33,236 nucleotides of DNA. Origin: Caulobacter sp. Root343 (GTDB lineage Bacteria; Pseudomonadota; Alphaproteobacteria; Caulobacterales; Caulobacteraceae). The notes under the pieces were generated by a model. It searched no databases. It was not told the DNA's origin and saw only the letters and a program-made list of their open reading frames with translations. The translations under genes were made by a program, and so were the position numbers. The stretch's first letter is position 1. Every line of letters starts with the position of its first letter. Shown piece by piece: positions 25,999 through 33,236 of this stretch. The stretch is taken from the NCBI RefSeq assembly GCF_001425745.1, contig NZ_LMDF01000006.1, positions 898,430 to 931,665 on the forward strand, read 5' to 3'.

Positions 25999-26559
25999 TC
26001 ACCCCGCGAAACCACCCTCGTCGAGAAACTCCTGTTCCGCCGGCGTCGTCTCGCGGCCCAGGCCGGCGTTGCGGTGCGGAAAGCGGCCGAACCTGGCGAT
26101 GATGTCGCGGTGGATCAGGGCGTACTTCATCGACTCCTCGTCGCCGGTGTCGGCCTGGAGCGAGGCGAACAGTTGGACGCTGAACTCCTGGTCGACCAGG
26201 GATTCGGAGTGCTCGAACGGCAGATAGAAGAACGGCCGCAGGTCAACCGAGATAATCGGATCGTGGTCGTGGCCGGCGGCGATGGCGGCGCGGGCGAACA
26301 TCCGGGCCAGCGGGTCGGTGGCGAAGGCGTGCGGCGTGTTGCGGTACATGTTGCGCGGAAACTGGTCGAGCAGGATCAGTAGCGCGAGCGCGCCCTCCGC
26401 CGTCTCCGCCCAGTTGTCGTAGCGGCGCATCGAGGCGCGGTAGTGGGTCTGTTCGAACTTCAGGGCGATGGCGGCGTCGAAGGCATGGTCCTTGGCGAAC
26501 CATTTTCTGGGGCCGGCCTTGCGCCAGTAGCTGACGACGTCGTTAGGGTGCGCGCTCAT
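25999..26559 (-). CDS. DUF924 family protein
   Basis: This 186-residue protein matches the DUF924 pattern: an N-terminal VVSYWRKAGPRKWFAKDHAFD, LLLDQFPRNMYRNTPHAFATD-like core (LILLDQFPRNMYR and HAFATDPLAR), FFYLPFEHSE and a C-terminal RFGRFPHRNAGLGRETTPAEQEFL. The family is all-helical with a tetratricopeptide-like fold; no reaction is known to me. No signal peptide is seen. GAGG lies about 6 nt before the start. The neighbours give no functional clue. Confidence 0.88.
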   Translation of the reverse strand: MSAHPNDVVSYWRKAGPRKWFAKDHAFDAAIALKFEQTHYRASMRRYDNWAETAEGALALLILLDQFPRNMYRNTPHAFATDPLARMFARAAIAAGHDHDPIISVDLRPFFYLPFEHSESLVDQEFSVQLFASLQADTGDEESMKYALIHRDIIARFGRFPHRNAGLGRETTPAEQEFLDEGGFAG

Positions 26560-26663
26560 CGAAGGCCTCGTGAAGTCCGTTCAAGCCCGGTTCATCCGGT
26601 GAGTCCGAGATTGCTATCAAGGGACAAGCCCGGGCCGCGCTTCAAGGCCCTTCGGAGCAAGAA

Positions 26664-27599
26664 ATGAAACGTCTGATCACGACCGCCATGCTGCTTTCCC
26701 TGCTGGGCGGCGCGGCCGCTGAAGCCGGGGCCGCCGGCGCGGTGGCCGCGCAGCAGCAGCAGGCGCAGCGCGAGCAGCGCGGGGACGGTGGTCCTCGGGC
26801 CGATCGCGGCGGCGAGCGGGGCGACCGCGGTGGCGGCGACCGCGGCGACCGGGGTGGTGATCGAGGCGGCGACCGAGGCGGTGATCGCGGCGGTGGCGGC
26901 TGGAACCGTGGCGGCGGCGAGCGTCCGCAGCCTCAGCCCCAAGCGCAGCCTCAGGCCCAGCCTCAAGCTCAGCAGAACAACGGCGGCGGTGGTTGGAACC
27001 GGGGTGACCGCGGCGGCCGGCCCGACGGCGGCGGCTGGAACCGGGGCGACCGTCCTCAGCAGCAGCCTCAGCCGCAGCAACAGCAGCCGCAGCAGAACAA
27101 CGGCGGCCGCGACTGGAACCGTGGCGGCGCCGACAACCGGGGCGGCTGGGACCGCGACGGCAATCGCGGCGGCTGGGACCGGAACGACCACAACGGCCGC
27201 AACGACAACCGTCCGGGCGGCTGGGATCGCAACGATCGCAACGACAACCGCGGCGGCTGGGATCGCAACGACCGCCGTCCGGGCCAGGGCCAGTATCGCG
27301 ACCGCGACCGGGGTCGTCCGCAGTACGACCGCAACCACTACCGGCCGAGCTTCCGGTCCGCGCAGCGCTACCGCGCCCCGGCCTATCGCTATCCGCGCGG
27401 CTGGTACGTGCGCAGCTGGTCGTTCGGCGACTACCTGCCGGGCGGCTGGTACTCCAGCCCGTACTATCTGAACTGGTACCAGTACGACCTGCCGCAGCCG
27501 CCGATCGGTTGTGAGTGGGTCCGGGTCGGCGACGACGCCATCCTGGTCGACGTCTGGAGCGGCCAGGTCCTGAGCGTCTACTACGACCTCTTCTGGTAG
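26664..27599 (+). CDS. RcnB-like exported protein with a long low-complexity region
   Basis: This 311-residue protein has a signal peptide (MKRLITTAMLLSLLGGAAAEAGA), a low-complexity region over about residues 30-220 made of GGDRGG, GGWNRGD, PQPQAQPQAQ and GGWDRND repeats, and a C-terminal domain (about 230-311) with YPRGWYVRSWSFGDYLPGGW and PPIGCEWVRVGDDAILVDVWSGQV. The latter pattern is typical of the RcnB family of periplasmic proteins, of which E. coli RcnB affects nickel/cobalt homeostasis. The middle should be disordered. It stands alone with a terminator 25 nt after the stop. A metal role is only by family. Confidence 0.85.
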   Translation: MKRLITTAMLLSLLGGAAAEAGAAGAVAAQQQQAQREQRGDGGPRADRGGERGDRGGGDRGDRGGDRGGDRGGDRGGGGWNRGGGERPQPQPQAQPQAQPQAQQNNGGGGWNRGDRGGRPDGGGWNRGDRPQQQPQPQQQQPQQNNGGRDWNRGGADNRGGWDRDGNRGGWDRNDHNGRNDNRPGGWDRNDRNDNRGGWDRNDRRPGQGQYRDRDRGRPQYDRNHYRPSFRSAQRYRAPAYRYPRGWYVRSWSFGDYLPGGWYSSPYYLNWYQYDLPQPPIGCEWVRVGDDAILVDVWSGQVLSVYYDLFW

Positions 27600-27623
27600 G
27601 CGCCTCTTCCGGCGAGCGTTTGG

Positions 27624-27658
27624 CGGGCGGGCTTCCTTGCGGAGGCCCGCCCGTTTTT
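27624..27658 (+). terminator. rho-independent terminator after the RcnB-like gene
   Basis: CGGGCGGGCTTCC pairs with GGAGGCCCGCCCG (13 bp, one G-T pair) around a TTGC loop and is followed by TTTTT. It lies 25 nt after the stop codon. Confidence 0.9.
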
Positions 27659-27756
27659 CGTGGTCGGCGAACTTTTTTGGTCTCCCGTGTCGGCCCGGGC
27701 CGAGCTCGGCCGTCTTGAAACGGAAGGCGGCTGTTCCGCCCCGATGGAGAGACCCG

Positions 27757-28146
27757 ATGAAAGCTTCCCCGATGGTGTGGACCGGCCGCGTCCTGACCGG
27801 CCTGTTCGCCCTGTTCATGCTGGGCGCCTCGATCGCGCCCAAGCTGCTGGGCATGCCGGTTGCCGCCCAGACGATGATCGCGCTGGGCTGGAAGCCCGAC
27901 TACGTACTGATGATCGGGCTGATGGAGGCGGCGTTCCTGGCGCTATACCTCTTCCCGCGCACGTCGCTGCTGGGTGCGGTGCTGATGACCGGCCTGCTGG
28001 GCGGGGCCATGGCCACCCAGGTGCGGATCGAAAACCCGCTGTTCAGTCACGAGCTGTTCTCGATCTATCTGGGCCTGTTCATGTGGGGCGGCCTGTGGCT
28101 GCGCGACCCGGCCCTGCGCGCCCTGTTCCCCTGGCGGAGGGCGTAG
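27757..28146 (+). CDS. DoxX-like small membrane protein
   Basis: This 129-residue protein has four predicted membrane helices: VLTGLFALFMLGASI, YVLMIGLMEAAFLALYLF, LLGAVLMTGLLGGAMATQV and ELFSIYLGLFMWGGLWL. The pattern with the charged loop APKLLGMP after helix 1 fits the DoxX-like family of inner-membrane proteins, some of which associate with thiosulfate or quinone redox systems. I chose 27757 for GGAGAG upstream and because the hydrophobic start follows. The VOC gene begins 39 nt downstream with its own Shine-Dalgarno, so they may form an operon. Confidence 0.82.
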   Translation: MKASPMVWTGRVLTGLFALFMLGASIAPKLLGMPVAAQTMIALGWKPDYVLMIGLMEAAFLALYLFPRTSLLGAVLMTGLLGGAMATQVRIENPLFSHELFSIYLGLFMWGGLWLRDPALRALFPWRRA

Positions 28147-28185
28147 CCGCGCCTATATCGGCGGAAACGACACAGGAGCGCGCGG

Positions 28186-28578
28186 ATGAAGCCGGTCGGA
28201 ATCGATCACGTGGTGCTGAGGGTGCGCGACCGCGCCGTCGCCGAGGCTTTCTATAGGGACGTCATCGGCTGCGGGCTGGAGCGCCGACAGGACGTGATCG
28301 GCATGACCCAGCTGCGGGCCGGGTCCTCGCTGATCGACCTCGTCGAGATCGACGGCGTGCTGGGCCGCCGGGGCGGCGCGGCTCCAGGCGAGGAGGGCCG
28401 CAACCTGGACCACTTCTGCATCGCCATCGAAGGCTTCGACGTCGAGACGGTCAAGGCCGAACTGGTCGCCAAGGGCGTCGAACTGGGCGAGGAGGGCGAG
28501 CGCTACGGCGCCTCGGGCCTGTCGACCTCGATCTACCTGCGGGATCCCGACGGCAACGGGCTGGAGCTGCGGGGGTAG
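28186..28578 (+). CDS. VOC (glyoxalase) family protein
   Basis: This 130-residue protein is a VOC-superfamily member with both modules: GIDHVVLRVRDRAVAEAFYRDVIG at the N-terminus and LDHFCIAIEGFDVETVKAEL followed by SIYLRDPDGNGLELRG. Candidate metal ligands His (IDHVVL), His (LDHFCI) and Glu (LELRG) are all at family positions, so a metal-dependent lyase, isomerase or dioxygenase activity is possible. AGGAG lies about 8 nt before the ATG. It probably shares a transcript with the DoxX-like gene. The substrate is unknown. Confidence 0.87.
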   Translation: MKPVGIDHVVLRVRDRAVAEAFYRDVIGCGLERRQDVIGMTQLRAGSSLIDLVEIDGVLGRRGGAAPGEEGRNLDHFCIAIEGFDVETVKAELVAKGVELGEEGERYGASGLSTSIYLRDPDGNGLELRG

Positions 28579-28590
28579 GGCTCTAAATCC

Positions 28591-29526
28591 TCACACGTTC
28601 GTCGTCGACTTCGCCGCCCGCTCGTCGTCCTGGGTCGCCACGACCCCCTTGCGCTCCACGTGCCTTATGAAGGCGCTGGCCCAGGCGTCGAAGGGTTTCA
28701 GGCCCTCGACATCGGCCATCATGTCCTGGATCTGGTCGTCGGCGTACGGAACGCCTTCGCCGAACACACCCGCCACCCATAGTTCGTCAGGGACCTCGAT
28801 TCCGCTGTAGCGGCACTGCCAGACCAGGCCCTGATAGGCCAGGCGTTCGTCCTGGTAGGGCTCCTCGGACGGATCGAACCAGGCCTTGTGGCGGACCAGC
28901 TTCGGCCGGCCGTCCTCGCCCAGCTCGTTGGCCCCGCCGTCGCAATAGGTGAAGAAGCCAGCCGTGCGGCCCTCCAGGTGGTTCTTGGTCAATCGCCGCC
29001 ATTCGGGCGAGCGCTCCAGGGCCTGGGCCTTCAGCGTGTCCTTCTTGTCAATCAGGTCGGGGCGGGGATTGCCGCCGGCCGCGCAGACCAGGCGGTCGAA
29101 CATCAGCTTGAAGTTCGAGCTGGGCCCATACCAGTTGGTCGGCCCGACGAACGCCCAGGCGTCGGCGCGGGCCAGGCGGCCGTAGAGGTCCAGGTCCCAC
29201 ATCAGGTCCGGCTGGGTGGTCGAGCGCGGGCCGTAGCAGTTGCAGGGCCAGACGCAGAGCGCCATCGACGAGCTGACGCAGGCGTTGCAGGCCTGGATCT
29301 TGGGCTTGCCGTGCTGGTTGCCGAGGTCCTCGGTGTCGACCTGCCAGCCCGGCGGCATGCGCGCCGCCATTCGCAGCATCAGGGCGCGGGCCTTGGAGTC
29401 CAGGCCGGGACAGCTGTTGTGGCGGCGTTGCGAGCCGGCGACGATCAGCACCCTTAGCGGACGCTGCTCGGTGGGCTGGGGCGGGGTGATCGGGGGCTCT
29501 AGGCCGTCCAGATTCAAGGCGGACAT
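28591..29526 (-). CDS. flavodoxin-fold NAD(P)H-dependent FMN reductase with a cysteine cluster
   Basis: This 311-residue protein has the flavodoxin-like core of NADPH-dependent FMN reductases: RVLIVAGSQRRHNSCPG (FMN phosphate loop, near residue 25-41), a cysteine-rich segment QACNACVSSSMALCVWPCNC (near 79-98), FVGPTNWYGPSSNFKLMFDRL and FFTYCDGGANE. The fold and Cys cluster resemble iron-sulfur flavoproteins, although the spacing here (C-x2-C-x8-C-x3-C-x-C) is longer than the compact Isf motif I remember. No signal peptide is visible; the first 20 residues are Pro-rich. The substrate is unknown. No good Shine-Dalgarno is seen. It converges on the VOC gene and diverges from ilvC. Confidence 0.8.
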   Translation of the reverse strand: MSALNLDGLEPPITPPQPTEQRPLRVLIVAGSQRRHNSCPGLDSKARALMLRMAARMPPGWQVDTEDLGNQHGKPKIQACNACVSSSMALCVWPCNCYGPRSTTQPDLMWDLDLYGRLARADAWAFVGPTNWYGPSSNFKLMFDRLVCAAGGNPRPDLIDKKDTLKAQALERSPEWRRLTKNHLEGRTAGFFTYCDGGANELGEDGRPKLVRHKAWFDPSEEPYQDERLAYQGLVWQCRYSGIEVPDELWVAGVFGEGVPYADDQIQDMMADVEGLKPFDAWASAFIRHVERKGVVATQDDERAAKSTTNV

Positions 29527-29599
29527 GGCGAACGAACGCGCGAGGGCTTAAAACGTGGCCGCGAAGGCTTTTGCATTTCGGCGTTCTGTCGGCTTCACC

Positions 29600-30713
<1,114 letters not shown>

Positions 30714-30715
30714 AA

Positions 30716-30759
30716 GCGCGATAGCCGAAAGTGGTCGCCGGTTTCGGCGGCCATCGCGC
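30716..30759 (+). other. long hairpin just after ilvC
   Basis: Complementary pairs GCGCGAT/ATCGCGC and GCCGAAA/TTTCGGC form one stem with a small bulge around an 11-nt loop, starting 3 nt after the stop. There is no T-tract, so it may protect the 3' end or assist the true terminator at 30800. Confidence 0.5.
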
Positions 30760-30799
30760 GACCCGCATGAACTTCAGTACTCCCGCGTAAAATCCCACG

Positions 30800-30837
30800 A
30801 AGCCCTCGGCCCTCCCAAGGCCGGGGGCTTTTCGTTT
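30800..30837 (+). terminator. rho-independent terminator after ilvC
   Basis: AAGCCCTCGGCC pairs with GGCCGGGGGCTT (12 bp, one G-T pair) around CTCCCAA and is followed by TTCGTTT. It lies about 87 nt after the ilvC stop. Confidence 0.85.
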
Positions 30838-30910
30838 GTGGGTTGCGCGGTTTGGCCGGGCTTGGAAAAGTCCGTTCCGGTCCCGCTTGGGGACGCGACG
30901 GAGACGCCCG

Positions 30911-31492
30911 ATGAAACGCCTGCTCGCCACCCTGATCGCCGGCGCCGCCCTGACGGCGACCGCCGCGCCCGCCTTCGCCGCCGAGGTCGCCTACACTCTG
31001 GACCCGGCCCACACCGAGACCACCTTCGTCGTCGACCGCTTCGGCTTCACCTCGGTGATCGGCATCTTCGCCAAGTCGGAAGGCACGATCTGGCTGGACG
31101 AGGCCGCGCCCGAGAAGTCGCGGGTCGAGGCCACGGTGACGGTCGACAGCCTGCTGACCGCCGACCCGACCCGCGACCAGCACGTCAAGGGCGAGCGCTG
31201 GCTGAACGCGGCCAAGAACCCGACCATGACCTTCAAGTCGACCAAGGTCGAAAAGACCGGCGCCATGACGGCCAAGGTCACCGGCGACATGACGATCATG
31301 GGCGTGACCCAGCCGGCCACCCTGGACGTCAAGCTGAACAAGATCGGCACGGCGCCGAACAATCAGAAGAAGCAGGCCGGCTTCACCATCACCGGAACCG
31401 TCAGCCGCAAGGCCTTCGGCAGCGCCGGCGCGGCCGGGATCATCGGCGACGCCGTGGCGATCCGCATCGAGACCCTGGCGGTGGCGCAGTAG
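30911..31492 (+). CDS. YceI-family periplasmic protein
   Basis: This 193-residue protein has a signal peptide (MKRLLATLIAGAALTATAAPAFA, cut after AFA near 23) and the YceI lipocalin-like barrel: YTLDPAHTETTFVVDRFGFTSVIG, the conserved DQHVKGERWLNAAKNPTMTFKST region (His, Asp/Glu and Phe positions typical) and GDMTIMGVTQPATLDV. YceI proteins bind isoprenoid-like lipids or amides in the periplasm. I chose 30911 because the signal peptide begins there and GGAGACG precedes it. It is apparently monocistronic and converges on the CAP-domain gene. Confidence 0.93.
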   Translation: MKRLLATLIAGAALTATAAPAFAAEVAYTLDPAHTETTFVVDRFGFTSVIGIFAKSEGTIWLDEAAPEKSRVEATVTVDSLLTADPTRDQHVKGERWLNAAKNPTMTFKSTKVEKTGAMTAKVTGDMTIMGVTQPATLDVKLNKIGTAPNNQKKQAGFTITGTVSRKAFGSAGAAGIIGDAVAIRIETLAVAQ

Positions 31493-31505
31493 GGGGCGCT
31501 GCGCC

Positions 31506-32303
31506 TCACCCCAGCACGAACACCGGCCCCCAGGCCACCTCGTAGCGGTGCTCGCCCGACGACAGGTGCGGGCGCAGCTGCCAGGCGCCGGGGGCCAGCA
31601 CGCTGGGCGGGCGGCCTTCGACATAGGTGGTGGTCAGCACCTCGCCGCCGGGCTCGGACACCGAGAACTGGCGGATCGAGGGCGTGGCGTTCGACAGCGC
31701 CCGGGCGATCTCGTCGGCCGAGCCCACCCGCAGCGGCGCCGGACCGGCCAGGCGCGCGGCGACCTCGGCATAGGCGCCGACCGCGATGACTCGCGGACCC
31801 TGGCGCAGAACGCCGTAGCCGACATGGGTGAAGCCCGGGGCCAGGAGGTTGGCGCGGTGGCCCGGGCTGGTGCGCCACTGGCCCATGATCTGGTCCGGCG
31901 TCACCGGCCCGGCGGCGTTGCGGCGCATGGCGATGTTCTCGCCCGGCGCGCCCACGAGATCGCGGGCCAGCAGGCCGACCCGGCCGGCCGGGGAATAGCC
32001 TTCGCGGGTCACGTGGTCGAAGATCTCGGTCACCGCCATGTCGGCGGCGTGGGCGCGAGCAGCCAGGGCAAGGCCCTTGTCCCAGGCCAGAGGGCGCGGC
32101 CCTTGGCGGCTTCGGAACAGATTGTTGAGGTCCAGCAGGGTCTCCTCGAAGTCCGGGTCGAAGTCGCCGCCGGGTGGGTCGGCTAACAGCCCGCGCAGGC
32201 GGCGCTCATAGGCGATCCAGGGCTGCGGGGCGGCCGACCAGGCGGACGTGGCGGCCAGGGCGAGAGGCGCCGCCAACAAGGTTCTTCGCGCGATAGGCCT
32301 CAT
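31506..32303 (-). CDS. exported CAP-domain (SCP-like) protein
   Basis: This 265-residue protein has an RR-containing signal sequence, MRPIARRTLLAAPLALAATSAWSA, consistent with Tat or Sec export. The CAP/SCP domain (about residues 50-180) shows the family residues: His in ARAHAADM and IFDHVTREG, Glu in PGENIAMRR, and His in GQWRTSPGHRANLL, then FTHVGYGV. A beta-rich C-terminal extension (about 190-265) is less familiar. Bacterial CAP proteins are exported and of uncertain activity. I chose 32303 because the signal begins there. It is divergent from the deoxyribosyltransferase-like gene, with 82 nt between. Confidence 0.85.
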   Translation of the reverse strand: MRPIARRTLLAAPLALAATSAWSAAPQPWIAYERRLRGLLADPPGGDFDPDFEETLLDLNNLFRSRQGPRPLAWDKGLALAARAHAADMAVTEIFDHVTREGYSPAGRVGLLARDLVGAPGENIAMRRNAAGPVTPDQIMGQWRTSPGHRANLLAPGFTHVGYGVLRQGPRVIAVGAYAEVAARLAGPAPLRVGSADEIARALSNATPSIRQFSVSEPGGEVLTTTYVEGRPPSVLAPGAWQLRPHLSSGEHRYEVAWGPVFVLG

Positions 32304-32385
32304 TCGGTCTCCAAGTGGAGGACGTGACGTCCTCGAAAAGGCTTCGGTCATTGACTTCAGGCCCCAGGACCCAGACCTAAGGCGC

Positions 32386-32946
32386 ATGCGTCCTGTCCGT
32401 TCCCTATGGCTCGCCGGCCCCGAGGCCTGGCTCCCCGATGCCGAAGCCCACGCCGCCCGGCAGCGGGCCCTATGCCTGGAGGCCGGGCTCGAGCCTCTGA
32501 CCCCCGCTCGCATGCCGACGGGCGAGGGCGGCGACGAGATGGAAGCCCGGAAGTTCTATGCCGGCCGCATGGCGCAATTGCGCCAGGCCGACGCGGCGGT
32601 GATCAACCTGACCCCGTTCCGAGGACCGTCGGCCGACACCGCCGCGGTCTTCGAGGCCGGTGTGTTGGCCGGCCTGGGCAAGCCGACCTTCGCCTATCTG
32701 AACGTCACCAGCGAGATCCAGGCCGAATACGTGGCCCGCGTCGACACCATCCTCGGCGCGACCCTGGACGAGAACCGCATCTGGCGCGACGGCGACGGCT
32801 GCGTGATCGAGGACCACGGCCTGCCCGAGACCGTCATGCTGTGGGGCGAGGCGAGGCGGCTGTTCGTGATCGTCACCCAGGACCCGCTGCGCGACCTGAC
32901 GGGCCTGGAGCTGTGTTTGCAGGCGCTGGCGCTGTACGCGGAGTAG
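32386..32946 (+). CDS. nucleoside 2-deoxyribosyltransferase-like protein
   Basis: This 186-residue protein fits the nucleoside 2-deoxyribosyltransferase fold. The N-terminal LWLAGPEAWLPDA corresponds to the family start (strand plus Gly-Pro). The segment AVINLTPFRGPSADTAAVFEAGVLAGLGKPTFAYLN has the Asp and the catalytic-position Glu (FEAG). The family transfers 2-deoxyribosyl groups between bases or hydrolyses nucleotides in nucleotide salvage. I chose ATG 32386, with TAAGG upstream; longer forms run through the divergent promoter. The exact substrate is unknown. Confidence 0.85.
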   Translation: MRPVRSLWLAGPEAWLPDAEAHAARQRALCLEAGLEPLTPARMPTGEGGDEMEARKFYAGRMAQLRQADAAVINLTPFRGPSADTAAVFEAGVLAGLGKPTFAYLNVTSEIQAEYVARVDTILGATLDENRIWRDGDGCVIEDHGLPETVMLWGEARRLFVIVTQDPLRDLTGLELCLQALALYAE

Positions 32947-32987
32947 GGGCTGCTGCCATGGGTGGGTTGCGCCGGGTCGCCCACCAG

Positions 32988-33012
32988 ATCCCTCTCTCAT
33001 GGAGAGAGGGAT
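32988..33012. terminator. perfect 11-bp hairpin after the deoxyribosyltransferase-like gene
   Basis: ATCCCTCTCTC-ATG-GAGAGAGGGAT has a perfect 11-bp stem and a 3-nt loop, 41 nt after the stop codon. It has no T-tract. Its CTCTCTCAT/GAGAGAGGG arms match the outer arms of the island at 17127-17441, so it may be another copy of that repeat arm. Confidence 0.5.
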
Positions 33013-33236
33013 TCACGGGGATTCACGGGGATTGAAGCGCCTGTATCCCCGGTGTTCGCGAGATCGAACCCCGCGAAATCAACGCCTTCTCACTTTGACG
33101 CGCCTCTGAATGATCCGCGTTGAATCCCGCTGCACAATCATCGCTGTCCCCGTCGCAAGGGGAGGGCGCTTGGATCCGGCCCGAAGCGGCGGCGGGGATA
33201 GGCTGAGCGGGGTCGCCGTTAGGTCCCCGGCTGGCT
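33011..33236. other. terminal region without a recognisable gene
   Basis: It opens with two tandem copies of ATTCACGGGG (33011-33030). No ORF of convincing length or codon use and no known RNA was recognised in the rest; it may be the promoter region of a gene beyond the window. Confidence 0.5.

Noticed and set aside
26592..27854. 420-residue minus-strand frame opposite the RcnB-like gene, rich in Ala/Val/Pro
   Set aside because: Its composition is the direct complement of the Gly/Arg/Asp repeats on the plus strand, and it has no motif or start signal.

Overview
The window is GC-rich (mostly 65-70% G+C by eye), densely coded and has strong G/C third-position bias. The gene set points to an alphaproteobacterium of the Caulobacter type: an ArsR-methyltransferase/metF/split-metH methionine cluster containing a CAU-1-like B3 metallo-beta-lactamase, an ilvC promoter that fits the Caulobacter housekeeping consensus, an RcnB-like protein, and many GC-rich palindromic intergenic repeats. 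This is inference from memory of the families; no search was run. I see no rRNA, tRNA, CRISPR array, transposase or phage gene.

Layout. 0.1-3.8 kb: a D-2-hydroxyacid dehydrogenase, a carboxymuconolactone-decarboxylase-like protein divergent from an HxlR regulator, an NTF2-like protein divergent from a LysR regulator, and a VOC protein. 3.8-10.8 kb: the methionine operon, read left to right: ArsR-SAM-methyltransferase fusion, metF, B3 metallo-beta-lactamase, metH homocysteine-binding part, a lower-GC unknown ORF, metH folate/B12/activation part. Most junctions are ATGA overlaps. A perfect 22-bp palindrome lies 3 nt before the first start codon and is a strong candidate autoregulatory operator. 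10.9-16.7 kb: a CHASE4-like/GGDEF/EAL protein, an exported GH1 beta-glucosidase, a Pro/Ala-rich exported protein and a TerB/J-domain (DjlA-like) protein. 16.8-22.4 kb: a small membrane protein, then a catabolic-looking block (ABM monooxygenase, acyl-CoA dehydrogenase, Old Yellow Enzyme, SDR, SMP-30 lactonase). Three of these promoters share a 17-bp motif that I read as a TetR-type operator. 22.7-26.6 kb: a PcfJ-like protein, a lipoprotein, folA-thyA (overlapping, folA from a TTG start) and a DUF924 protein. 26.7-33.2 kb: an RcnB-like low-complexity exported protein, DoxX-like and VOC proteins, a flavodoxin-fold reductase, ilvC, YceI, a CAP-domain protein and a nucleoside 2-deoxyribosyltransferase-like protein.

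How genes work together. MetF supplies 5-methyl-THF to the two MetH polypeptides, which remake methionine from homocysteine; the ArsR-methyltransferase fusion probably senses a metabolite of that cycle. ThyA and FolA form the thymidylate/folate cycle and draw on the same one-carbon pool. Intergenic space is largely filled by inverted-repeat elements, several of which sit between convergent genes and may end transcription.

The most unusual points are the beta-lactamase-fold gene and the low-GC ORF inside the methionine operon, the shared 17-bp motif at three catabolic promoters, perfect operator-like palindromes at four promoters, a 30-bp perfect inverted repeat, and a nested inverted-repeat island at 17.1-17.4 kb.
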